From Brachionus plicatilis (lineage: Eukaryota > Rotifera > Eurotatoria > Ploima > Brachionidae), in assembly GCA_010279815.1 (NCBI GenBank), contig QEOQ01000444.1:124001-188000 (forward strand): 64,000 nucleotides of DNA, given 5' to 3'. Of this stretch, positions 34,167-44,013 are shown in pieces; the first letter of the stretch is position 1, and the number at the start of each line of letters is the position of its first letter. The notes beneath the pieces are model-generated. The model was given only the letters and a program-made list of their open reading frames with translations. It was not told the DNA's origin and did no database searches. Position numbers and translations under genes: made by a program.

Positions 34167-34823
34167 CTTCGATTCAATTTTTGTTTGCTTGAAATTTTTT
34201 TTTTTTTTGAATAATTAATTTTATTACCGACCACGTTACTAAAAGTTCTAATTCTATTTGTTATTGTTGTGACAAGTAAATTTCTTATCGAAATGCAGTT
34301 TGTTATGCTCAATTAGTTAACTTAATAAAGGCGTCTAGTTGGCCACGTACCAATCAGGTGGCTTTCGTGAACTGACTGGTCTGTCTGGTATACAAATTTC
34401 TTTGTTGATTTTTGGTGCTTGGAATTTCTAGTGTTTTTCTTTTAATTTTTTGGTATCTTTTCGAGATCTTCTCTATGATGTGACGTCTCTTAAGCTCTGT
34501 TTCCTTCTTGGGCGTTTTTATTCACGTCGACATAATTGTCCACTTCTCTTACATTGTTCTCTCGTCCAGCCACTTGAACTTTCATTGCTCTTGCTCTTTT
34601 TATTATTTCTCTCACTTTATTATGCTTTTTATTGTAATTGACCGAGTCTTCTAGTTGTGGTAATTCTTGCCTATTTAAACTCTGATAATGTCTTTTTAAT
34701 CGAACTCTATTCACTATCATAAGCCTATCTCTTTTGTTTAGCGACTTTATTACGTAGTTTGTATCTCTTTTATTCTCAATGACTGTATTTGGGCCCTTCC
34801 AATTAAATTTAAATTTTTTACAG

Positions 34824-35571
34824 CATTTATTTCTTAAAAATTATAAAAATCATTAGATTAATTAAGTTTTAAAATTTTAAATGATCGTTTTAATCTTAAA
34901 TTTTGTTTTGAAATTTCAATTTGCCGATTAAAAACAACATTATCTGCAATATATTTGAAAAAATAATAATAATAAAAAAGTTATGAACCGTAATTATCTT
35001 TTTTTTTTGACAAAATTTTCTTACATCTTCACACCTGATTCTTTTTGTAAGAAAAGTAAATTTACTAACTTTTCGGGCACTGAAAATGGCTATTTTTATA
35101 TGTTTTGTTTAAATCAAATCATTTTTTTAAATTTTTTACTCTATAATTTAAACTTTATTAATCTTGTTTCATCAGCAATCATTTTAATATTCAAATTTTT
35201 AAATAGAAATGGTCGAAAAATTAATGCACAAAAATGAGAAATTCTATTTTGATAAATGACATCAACTAGATTGTAACCACGACTTAATATTTAAGAATTT
35301 AGTTAGGGATGGTAGACTGGTTCAATAATACCAGTTTAAAATCAATATTTTAATTCATTTTTTAATTTTTTATTAATTAATTGAATTTTTTGCAACTAAA
35401 GGTTAATCAAAATTCTTAAATTTTTGAATGTTGCATTTATCTTGCTAAAATAAAACACAATTCATCTATAACTTTAGTTAAGTTCAATTTTTCACAAGTC
35501 AAAAAAAAACTAATTTCTTAAAAATTTTTAAACAATAATTTAATCAAAATAGTTTTAGATTTAAACATTGT
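34824..35571. other. AT-rich DNA between the gypsy fragment and protease paralog 3
   Basis: Contains the 34822-34910 dispersed repeat. The 84-aa frame at 34983-35237 has no domain. Also nothing firm in 35260-35571. Confidence 0.55.
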
Positions 35572-36474
35572 TTAGCCAAAGCCTTTAATTTTTTCTATAG
35601 CCCAGGAGTTTGGAACTTTTGCAAAAAAACTTGGTTTTTTATTTAGACAATCTCCGTTTGAATTTGCGAAGACAAAACTTGCAACCCCGTAGATAAACCA
35701 TTTGTTATAGTCTAAATATAAAAGCGGGCCACCTGAATCACCATAGCAAACATTTGTATTTGCCGAACTAAAATCAATTACACAATAGTTGTCATCTTGA
35801 AAACCTTGACACTCTCTTTCATTTGTTTGTCCATTAAGAACTGTCAAATTTGCAGACATTAAAATGGGCGATACTTTGACAGCTTCAGTAGCGCCCCATC
35901 CTAAAGTAGTTACATTTCTACCAAATATTTTATCTTTATCATTCGCACCTGGCACAAATACTCTATTCACTTCTGATGAAAAAACCATTGGTAAAAATAG
36001 CTCAAGGATTGATATATCATCTTTTTGATAATAAATTTTCTTAACCATATTAATATTGCTGGATTCCAAACCTGGAATGGTTGACAAAGTTTCTAAATTG
36101 CTGATGCCACTAATTGCAGCAAGAACATAACCATTCAAGTTGTAAAAAGTTGGTGCATCGTAATAAGTGGTCAAGCTTTGAACACAATGTTTGGCTGTGA
36201 TTATTTTTCGATCATTAACTATGGATCCGCCGCATACATGGTAGTAAAAATTGTCTGCCAAATAACCGATAGACACCATGAAAGGATATGATGAAATTGA
36301 AGCTGGTTTTCCATTTACAACTTTGCTTCCTGGGCTATTTGAAATTCCCAATTTAGATGAATTAAAAATCACATTAAAACTCTGCTTATTGAATGATGTT
36401 TTGAATGAAGCAAAAATATCATGGTTCACTTGGCACGAAACCTTAATTATAAGGACTAAAAATAAAACAATCAT
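35572..36474 (-). CDS. Secreted S1 serine protease, single exon, 300 aa (paralog 3)
   Basis: Secreted family S1 protease with signal peptide at about 1-14 (ending VSCQ), a longer propeptide of about 37 residues and activation site K51 / VVNGK. Triad: H96 in ITAKHC (the normally small residue before His is Lys95, unusual), D153 in DISIL, S247 in GDSGGP. Position 189 equivalent is Asn241. The residue at position 216 is Val (ASFVF), as in pancreatic elastases, which narrows the S1 pocket. The C-terminal helix is altered (WAIEKIKGFG) relative to the other paralogs. No introns, same strand as the other three. Probably active, but Lys95 next to the catalytic His leaves some doubt. Confidence 0.9.
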   Translation of the reverse strand: MIVLFLVLIIKVSCQVNHDIFASFKTSFNKQSFNVIFNSSKLGISNSPGSKVVNGKPASISSYPFMVSIGYLADNFYYHVCGGSIVNDRKIITAKHCVQSLTTYYDAPTFYNLNGYVLAAISGISNLETLSTIPGLESSNINMVKKIYYQKDDISILELFLPMVFSSEVNRVFVPGANDKDKIFGRNVTTLGWGATEAVKVSPILMSANLTVLNGQTNERECQGFQDDNYCVIDFSSANTNVCYGDSGGPLLYLDYNKWFIYGVASFVFANSNGDCLNKKPSFFAKVPNSWAIEKIKGFG

Positions 36475-36828
36475 TTAAAAAAAATCTATTCAAAAAATCT
36501 CCTGTCATTATAAATTCTTTTTAATTTATTAAGCCATGGCGTCCTTTAAAAACTGAATTCTGAACAATTTTTTCAATTGCCTAATCACTTATTTGTTGCG
36601 AGTAAGTAAAAATTGTCACTATGAATTTTAGACCAAAGGACAAGATAGCATGAATTTGAATTTTTTTTTCAAGAAACAAAATATTCCACGCTTTTCAGTA
36701 AGCTTTGTTGTCCTAGAAAAAAATTCAGAATGTCTCTGCTAAGGTGGTCATGGCTCCCAATTACGACCCCTTAATTTTGAATTTTTCAAATTTAAAAACC
36801 CGCTGTTTTTAATTTAGAAAAAAAACAA

Positions 36829-36873
36829 GGAGGGGGGGGGGGGCTTTGTCCCCCTCCTTACCTCCCCCCACAA
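36829..36873. repeat. Poly-G / poly-C hairpin
   Basis: AAGGAGG(G)n ... CTTTGTC CCCCTCCTTA CCTCCCCCC: a GC hairpin and G-run in AT-rich DNA, able in principle to form a quadruplex. Downstream of paralog 3 in its opposite direction; no role inferred. Confidence 0.5.
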
Positions 36874-37019
36874 CATAGATATATTTAGTTTTGTTTTTCA
36901 GACTAATCAATAATTATTAAAATTAGGTTTCAATTTTTAAAAACTTTTATTAAAAAATAGAAAAATACATTTAAAACAAAAATAAAAAAAAGATAAAATT
37001 TAATGATAAAAAAAAATTA

Positions 37020-37490
37020 AGTAAAAAAATTATTTTTAGGGACAAACTCTAAGCTTTTAATAGAATTTGGGACAATGGCTGTGTAATGGAATTTTCCAAT
37101 TTGATTATTATAGAAACCACAAATAAAATTATCGGTTAACTCTCCATTTATTGGTATATATTTTAAACAGGAACATAAATTTAAAGGGTTATCATTAAAT
37201 TTTGAAAAAAGTTGTTCAACAGATGTTAAGTCATTTATATCATTCATTTGATAATAAATATAAATTTTAAAGTTTAACACAGAACTCAAAGCTGATAAAT
37301 GATAATCATTACACCATTCTTCCTTGCATCATGCAACAATTTTCTATAATTATATTCGACACGCAGCGGATCTACCCTTTTCAGCAACTCATTGTAATGA
37401 CTCAGAAAATTTAGATAGTTTCTGAATTTTCGAGTGTCCAAACTAATAAGCTCATCCAACTTTAAATGAAAATAGAGTGTAATAATAAAA
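37020..37490 (-). pseudogene. OTU-like cysteine protease fragment, frameshifted
   Basis: Two overlapping minus-strand reading frames join into one recognisable C-terminal OTU-like segment. The first (37286-37498) gives an EYNYRKLLHDARKNG stretch; the second, one frame over, continues EWCNDYHLSALS (where OTU proteins have a G-x-WGD/N..ALS block), then a variable loop and GKFHYTAIVP (the catalytic His block is HYN/HYT). The shift occurs at about 37310. The N-terminal part with the catalytic D-x-NC motif is missing; the region to its right is an ATT/AAT microsatellite. Hence a broken gene or a transposon-borne OTU remnant. OTU domains often travel in mobile elements, which suits this window. The family call rests on pattern, so moderate confidence. 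Confidence 0.45.
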
Positions 37491-38091
37491 AAAAACATGT
37501 AAAAGTGAATACCCTATTATTATTAATATTATTATTATTATTATTACTATTATTTGTTTTTTCAGATGTAGCCATTTATTTAAATAAAAACAATCATGTC
37601 AAAAAAAATGGTGCGCAAATGATCAAATTTATTAGAAAGTAGAAACGTCTTTTTAAATTGAGCGCATTTAAAAAAAAAAAAAACAATGATAAAAAAAAAT
37701 GTAAATGAAATCTAAACTTCTCGTATACCCATCTTTTAACATTGCCAAAAAATTTTCAATTCAAGTTAATAGGAAAACGAAATATTAATTTTATATTGTT
37801 GTAGTGAAAAAAGAGTCTAATATTAAAAATTCAAAAATTTAATCAATAAAAATATTAGTGATGGGTCTTAACTTAACTTATTCAGTTTAGTCGAATTAGT
37901 TAGACTAAGAGCACAAAAAAATGTGAAAAAAGCAGATGTTTTTTGCGATGCATATATTTCGGGATTATTATTATTTTTTTTTTTTATATAAATTTAATTT
38001 TTGCACAAACAACTTTTTATATGTATTGCCTATTGGGCTTAAACAATTTTTAAAAAAATAAATAAATTAAGAAAATTAAGAAAATAAGAAA

Positions 38092-38420
38092 ATTATTCCA
38101 CTATGGATTTGATAATCAAGCACTTTCTTTAATACGTAATTATTTCAACAATCGTAAACAGTTTGGGAAAATGGGTTGTGTTAATTCAGACTTAAGAAAA
38201 ATCAAACTTGATGAACCACAAGGGTCTGTTTCGGGTCTCTTATTTTTTTTTTAATTTTGAGAGAAATGTTCCATACAATTTAAGAAATTCAAACAATTTG
38301 TCAAAGCCTCGGATAGAAAGAAAGTTTGGTGAACAAACGTTTGGCAATTTTTTTACAAAATTTATTAACACTTTATTTATTGATAAAACTTGTGACAAAA
38401 TTTTTCTTAAAGGATTTTAA
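38092..38420 (+). mobile_element. LINE RT remnant with large internal deletion
   Basis: Reads as RT fingers and palm (HYGFDNQALSLIRNYF, then EPQGSVSGLLF) and then jumps, with a frame change near 38255, to a segment resembling the extreme LINE C-terminus (NVPYNLRNSNNLSKPR; FTKFINTL). Several hundred residues including the FADD active site are missing between the two. Non-functional. Confidence 0.6.
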
Positions 38421-39147
38421 ATTATTTATATTCAAATATTTGGATAATTGTGTTTCAAAATAAGTTAAGCACTGCAACAATTCAAAATAATAAATTTTTA
38501 TTTAAATTTAAATTTGATTTTTTGTATAATTTTATAATTCTTTAATTAATATTTGTTAAAAATTTGTATTAAGTAATTTTATATCAGGTTGTTCTAATAA
38601 TTACTTGATATGCATTAAAAAGCTAACTGTTAAAACATCCATGTGATGATGAATCTTTTTAAGCTTTTCTTTAAATTTAAATAAAATAAAAATATTTTTA
38701 TAAATATTTTTAAAAATACCTGTTACTCGGAATTTCAATACCTTTATTTTTTAATTTTCTTTTTTATTTTAACCTTTTATATTTTTTATTTAACTTTATT
38801 TTGATTTTATATTTTTATTCTAAAGAAACTATAGATTTTAATAAAAAAATTAATCTAAAGTTTATTTCTTATTATTGAATAATGATTGTAATTATTTATC
38901 TTTTAAAATTAAACTAATAATCCACATTCTATAAATTTTGAGAAAACATGATTACCAAACATGAAAAAGTGTATACCATTCATTTTTTTTGTTAATATAT
39001 AAAAAACACTTCTATTAGTTTTTGAAAAATTAAAAAAAGTCAAGTAAGTCAAATCAAATATTGACTAAGATTTTCTGAAAGTGTACTTTAAAAGCTGTCG
39101 AGGTACGGAGAGCTTTGTTTTTTTATTATAAATAATTATTTTTTATT

Positions 39148-39733
39148 GGACGATAATTAGAACACTCTAAAAAATAATTAGTTGCATGTATAAAATACTA
39201 ACTTTATTGTTAAAAAAAAAATTGCATTAAATAAGAACAAATTGTGTTTTTTTAGAATAATTAATTTCTTGCTAAAAAAAAACATATACAAAAATACTAA
39301 GTTTATTGAAAAAAATAATAAGAAAATAGAAATCTTGATCATTAAAAGGCTTATATAGTAAGCTTAATAAGGATTTTGACCATCAGCTGGTACATGCAGC
39401 TATTATCTAAGAAACTATTTTTGTTATCATTTAATAGTATTAGCCGTAGTGGAAAAGTTGGTTGAAATTCCAAATAAGTAAAAAAATTGTTTAATCGAAC
39501 CGAAGACTAAACGTGGTCGAAAAGCCAATGATGCTAAAGCATTAGTAAGGCAATGAAATTGTTAATGTAAATTTTTCAAATTAATAAATTTTATAATTTT
39601 TTATTGAATTTTTTTACAATAAAGTTAGTATTTTTTTACATTAAATTAGCAATTTATACATAATCATTTATTAGTTAGCATTTTTAGCAATAAACTAATT
39701 ATTTTTTACAGGTAAATAATTATTTATTAGGGT
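39148..39733 (+). mobile_element. MULE-like element: inverted TACTAACTTTATTG arrays with a SWIM tail exon
   Basis: Left arm (39148-39330) carries ATACTAACTTTATTG and ATACTAAGTTTATTG; the right arm (39590-39733) carries their complements. The terminal positions are approximate. The coding remnant lies between (39380-39556). Confidence 0.6.
39380..39556 (+). pseudogene. SWIM-domain transposase tail, one nonsense codon
   Basis: One frame of 59 codons: SAGTCSYYLRNYFCYHLIVL keeps the last three SWIM ligands (C, C, H) while the first Cys is Gly (one base change from TGT). It then reads VEIPNK, a TAA stop, and in the same frame EPKTKRGRKANDAKALVRQ and TGA. The basic KRGRK tail corresponds to the AT-hook-like tail at 15254-15772. 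No upstream catalytic domain. Confidence 0.6.
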
Positions 39734-39796
39734 CAAGTGATTTTTCCCTTTTTTTATTAATTTTGTTTATGTTTTGTTAGCATATATAGTAGTAGT

Positions 39797-40237
39797 TAGT
39801 GTTGGGCGGCGGCCAACTTTGGCCGGCCGGTCTACGGCCGGACTTGAACGGCCACTTGGCCGGCCAGTTTAAACGGCCTATTTTGGCCGTGAATTTAACG
39901 ACCGCATTTTAGACCGTCCGTGAATTGACCGACCGTCTGTAGACCGTTTTTAAAAAGGCCGACCTTTCCAAGGCCGGCCACAAGACAGACCGACCGTGAA
40001 ATGGCCGGCCAAATTTTAGAAAACCGTGAGGTGGCCGGCCAACTATCGGCCAAAATAAAAACCGACCGTGAAGTGGCCGGCCAACTGACGGACCGACCGT
40101 GTGATGGCCGGCCAACTCACTGACCGACCGTGAAGTGGCCGGCCAAATTTTAGAAAACCGTGAGGTGGCCGGCCAACTATCGGCCAAAATAAAAACCGAC
40201 CGTGAAGTGGCCGGCCAACTGACGGCCCCCAACACTA
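39797..40237. mobile_element. hAT-like element with GGCCGGCC tandem units
   Basis: Ends TAGTGTTGGGC / CCCCAACACTA, flanked by GTAGTAGT at 39789-39796 and 40238-40245 (8-bp duplication, though within a GTA/CTA tract). The interior repeats the unit ACCGTGAAGTGGCCGGCC with variants and reads almost wholly as palindromic GGCCGGCC boxes spaced 20-40 bp. An open frame across it is a by-product of the repeat. It inserted into the (CTA)n tail of the LINE at 40238. Confidence 0.82.
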
Positions 40238-41284
40238 GTAGTAGTAGTAGTAGTAGTGTAAGCTGTAACACATAAAGTGTGAGTGCAGTTTATAACGCTG
40301 CACTTTGTCAGCTTGTGGTTTTGGTTATGGCCACATACTTCTTAAGTTTATCAATTTCAGCTTCGGTAGACCGATCTCCTCCAAGTCTCTGAGGCCATAT
40401 GTCGGTCAATTCTGGCTTTAAATTGGTTAACCGTATCCGCCTCTGCTATCTCCGAGGGTAACATATTCCAGGTGGTAGCGTTGCGGTTCAGTAAAAACTT
40501 ATCCCTTATGGGTGCATTTACAAATTTTTCCCTTATTATCTGACTGTTGTGTCTTCTATTAGCTCCTACTGTGTCCCCTGTATTTCTTAGACCCAGTTCT
40601 ACCTCTTCGAAACCTTTTGTGATTTTATAAATTTGTATCAAGTCCCCTCTTTTCCTCCTAACCTCGAGACTTGTTAGTCCTAATTCTTTTAACCTTACAT
40701 CATATTCTAGACCCCTTAATTCAATGACCATTTTTGTCGCCCTTTTCTGAATACCCTCCAATTTTGATATATCCCTTTTTGACATAGAGTTCCACACAGC
40801 TGAAGCGAACTCTAAATGCGCTCTTACGAAAGCTGGATATAATATCTTGAATAATTTAATATTAAAAAATTTTAAAGTTTTCCTCATTCTGCCGAGTGCT
40901 CTATTTGCCGTAGAAACTGCTGCTTCTACTTGCTTGCTATTCTTTTTAATTTTTCCTCGGATTATTTTTTCCAAAATGCATTATTTTGCATTTGCAGCTG
41001 TTCAGGCACATCGACCATCTCGTACACCAATTCTTTATCGCATTTATATCCGATTGTAGGCTGGATTCATTCGTGTCCCCGACCTCAGCGATCACCTTGC
41101 TATCATCTGCATACATTTCTAAAATATTTTTAATTTTGTCCGGAAGATCGTTAATGTAAATCATGAACAATAGAGGCCCAAGGACAGACCCTTGAGGCAC
41201 CCCGCTGGTTATTGCCCTCCATTTTGACTCATATTCTCCCATCACTACCCTCTGTCTCCTATATATGTTTTTATTGAGTTCCAT
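40238..41284 (-). mobile_element. CR1/L2-like LINE, 5'-truncated, with (CTA)n 3' tail
   Basis: Minus-strand RT palm at 40946-41284 (SGVPQGSVLGPLL, MYADDSKV) and C-terminal domain at 40357-40974 (FVRAHLEFASAVWNS, LEGIQKRATKMV, WNMLPSEIAEAD) ending RS and stop. The two frames overlap through one frameshift near 40960. The 3' UTR (40240-40356) ends TGTTACAGCTTA followed by CTA repeats, the microsatellite type of LINE end. A hAT-like element has inserted in this tail (see 39797-40237), and the tail resumes at about 39787. Truncated upstream near 41285. Confidence 0.85.
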
Positions 41285-41731
41285 TTTTCAAAAATAATCA
41301 AAATTTTTTAGTTAAATTGTAAACGAAAAATAAAAAAGAAAATTAAAATTCTTTCAAGTTAGTTATTTTTATCCTTTATGGCTCATAAACTACATATTTT
41401 TTGTAAATTCCGAATAATTAAATGTAATTTTCATCTTATTTTTTCCTATTAAAATTCAAAAAAGAAATTTTAGATTCAAGGTTTTTATATAAAAGATTGT
41501 CAACTACAGACGAATTTTCATTCATTTGAAAGCGGCTTGAGCGTATATTTTTGTAAGATGGAGAAAAATTAGGGTTAAAGTTAAAAAAAATTTTATTTAT
41601 CTTTCAAATTTAAATCTTTCTAAATTAACATTGGAAAGTGAAATTAAAATATTTGCCATGAATTTTGATACAAATGGATTAAAAAAAAAAAACCATTCAA
41701 TAAAAACCATATTATTTAAAGAAAAAAACTA

Positions 41732-42643
41732 TCATAATACTCCTTGTTCATCAAGCCACGGTAGTAATAAAGGTACCATGGCAAAAAAGCTTGGCTTTGT
41801 ATTATCACATTGTTGGAACATGTCAGCAAATACAAAACTGGTAATACCATACTGAACCCATTCGTTTTGTCTGTAAATCAATGGACCACCAGAATCACCA
41901 AAACAAACATTTGAGTTATCTCCTTCCAAGTCCCTGATACAATAATGCTCTTTGTCAAATCCTTGGCATTCTGTTTGTTGAGGCAAAGAGTTTAAGACAG
42001 TCATTCGTGCTTTGAGTAAATAATTAGAAGGAGTTCCTGTTTCGGTCTGTCCCCAACCAAGAATTGTCACATTTTTTCCATAAATTACAGAAGGATCAGT
42101 TGAATCAGGCAATTGAACAGCGCTTGTGTTTGAATTAAAGACAATTTGTTCAGTCACTGTCAAGACGGCAATGTCTTCGGGGTCTGTTGTATTTGAATAG
42201 GAAGGATGAATTGTAATTGAATTAATTTCATATATTTGACTATTTTCAGATGAGCCTGAGAAGTAAACTGAATTAAGGTCGTTTGTTCCTACCACAGCGA
42301 CAAATACTTGTTCCAATTGTCTAAAAGAAGAACCATTCGACTCAACTAAGTCTTGGACACAATGAGCAGCAGTCATTAAATATTTATTGCTTACGATTGT
42401 CGCTCCACATCTATGAGAATATGTTAATGGATCAAGGAAGCCTATTGATGCCATGAATGGATATTCACCTGTACTAGCAGGCTCGCCATTTATTATTTTT
42501 CCATTATTGATATCAATGGTTACTTTAAAATGATTTAAATCAATTTTCTCGATGATTGATTTTAGAGAATTTTTAGAAAAAATTGAAAAACCTAATAGAA
42601 TGCAAATACGATAATTAAATAAAATAAATATTTTTAAAAACAT
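41732..42643 (-). CDS. Secreted S1 serine protease, single exon, 303 aa (paralog 4; member B of a duplicate pair)
   Basis: Recent duplicate of the protease at 27537-28448; triad H94, D157, S251 and activation site K49/IING are unchanged. Differences from A include F13I, S72P, D141N, A246V, G271V, V273A, R283K, Q299E and K303L. G271V places Val at chymotrypsin position 216, the elastase-like state, while the partner keeps Gly. Position 189 is Asn as in all four paralogs. The copied block spans about 41732-42780 and stops close to the stop codon on one side. Downstream lies a degraded LINE (40238-41284). No introns or disabling changes seen. Confidence 0.93.
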   Translation of the reverse strand: MFLKIFILFNYRICILLGFSIFSKNSLKSIIEKIDLNHFKVTIDINNGKIINGEPASTGEYPFMASIGFLDPLTYSHRCGATIVSNKYLMTAAHCVQDLVESNGSSFRQLEQVFVAVVGTNDLNSVYFSGSSENSQIYEINSITIHPSYSNTTDPEDIAVLTVTEQIVFNSNTSAVQLPDSTDPSVIYGKNVTILGWGQTETGTPSNYLLKARMTVLNSLPQQTECQGFDKEHYCIRDLEGDNSNVCFGDSGGPLIYRQNEWVQYGITSFVFADMFQQCDNTKPSFFAMVPLLLPWLDEQGVL

Positions 42644-43379
42644 ATTTTTTTTAATTTTCTCTCAATTTTTTTTATTAAAGCTTTTATTTTTGAAAATATT
42701 AGGTGACATAAATATTCATATTATTTTGAAAATCATTTTGACTTTTTAAAACGATCATGATCAAGTCAGTAGAAATTAAATCAAAGAAAAAATTTAACTT
42801 AATAAATTTTAAAAATAGTAACGAACATAAATTTTGATCTGTCGGTCACATATTTCCAGATATCAGATTAAGATTTCCATAAATCTTAATCGCATGTTAA
42901 GTGAAAAAATAAACACGCATTTGATTTTTTTTTTAAATTTCAAATTTTTACTTATAAAATAAAATATATATGTCAATTTTTTTAAAGCAATTTTCACATT
43001 AAATTTTCATTTACCTAATAGCTATTGTAAATCAAATTGAATTTTAGAATTTTTAAAATTCAAAAATTTAGCACCGCTAAATAGAGTTTAATTTTAATTT
43101 TTTTCTCCGAGATTTTAAATAAAATCTTATTACTTTAAAAAAAATGAATTAAAATCTTTTGCATATTGTCGGTCACAGTCATATAAAATCATTACCATTT
43201 CGTCCTCACTTGCTTTCACAACCCAATATCTGTTTGGTTGTCTATATACAAACCCAGCAAAGAGTGATGGCTCATAATTATTGCGAGTAGAAGAGAAGTT
43301 GCTGCTTCGTTGAAAAGAATATAATCAATGGGAGCCGTAACTAAACAGATCAGAGGTATTGCTGTGGGGACTTAGTAAG

Positions 43380-43690
43380 ATCCAGATATTGATAATATAG
43401 TGGTAAAATTTTTTGAAAAAAAATTTTTAGCAAAACATCAACTTTTACTTTACAAAAGATTCATTGATAATGTTTCAAAATTCACAAGCCAAAAGATCAT
43501 GAACGCAATTTCTAATTTAACACCGATTGATCAAAGAATCCTAAAGTTATGTTATGTAGCTCATTTCTTACAAAAAACTACAATCACAATACACACATCA
43601 AAGAATTAATTGACAAATACAGTATTCAAAGCATTACAAAACAATCAATTTTATATCAAATGCACTTAATGAATGTAAATAGTTAATCAA
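43380..43690 (+). pseudogene. Degraded coding remnant, probably transposon-derived
   Basis: A frame at 43391-43609 (KHQLLLYKRFIDNVSKF) shifts near 43590 to a second one (THIKELIDKYSIQSITKQ) that ends with TAA at about 43687. Codon usage and composition look coding, but I cannot name the family. Upstream, 43200-43330 is GC-richer and also looks like old coding sequence with stops. A LINE or other retroelement is the likeliest source. Confidence 0.35.
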
Positions 43691-44013
43691 TTGTAATTAC
43701 TCAAATACTATAGAACTCTTTTTATTATTTATTAATTTTTTATTCTTTTTGATAATTAACTCTATAAACCATAAACTAGCGTTTTTTATATGCTGAAAGA
43801 AGGGCGTTCCACCTTCAAGCAGATGACTTTCACTAGTTATTTTTACTAAATAAATAAAAATAAATAAAAAGACTTCAACATTAATCAAATTAAGAAATTC
43901 TCTAAAAAATTGAAATCAAATATTTGAGGTGGAAATTACAAAGGCTTCTTAGATTTAGCAATTGTTTTAAATTTTTTTACAAGTATAAGCTTTTTTAATC
44001 GCAAAATATTAAT

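Larger units (their letters stand above)
33281..34823 (-). mobile_element. Gypsy-like LTR retrotransposon fragment: pol 3' end plus downstream ORFs
   Basis: The minus strand enters at about 34823 in the C-terminal tail of a gypsy-type integrase (FKFNWKGPNTVIEN, then MIVNRVRLKRHYQ, the GPY/F-like module). Two further reading frames follow downstream, at 33852-34166 and 33281-33784. The region 33000-33200 (pyrimidine-rich, then ACACCTTTATTGGGACAC) may be the 3' LTR, but no LTR pair is present. The upstream part of pol is absent: at 34823 the sequence changes to a dispersed AT-rich repeat also seen at 17576-17665. Confidence 0.7.

Noticed and set aside
39909..40271. 120-aa Trp/Pro/Ser-rich repeat protein
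   Set aside because: Entirely within the GGCCGGCC hAT array; repeat-driven openness.
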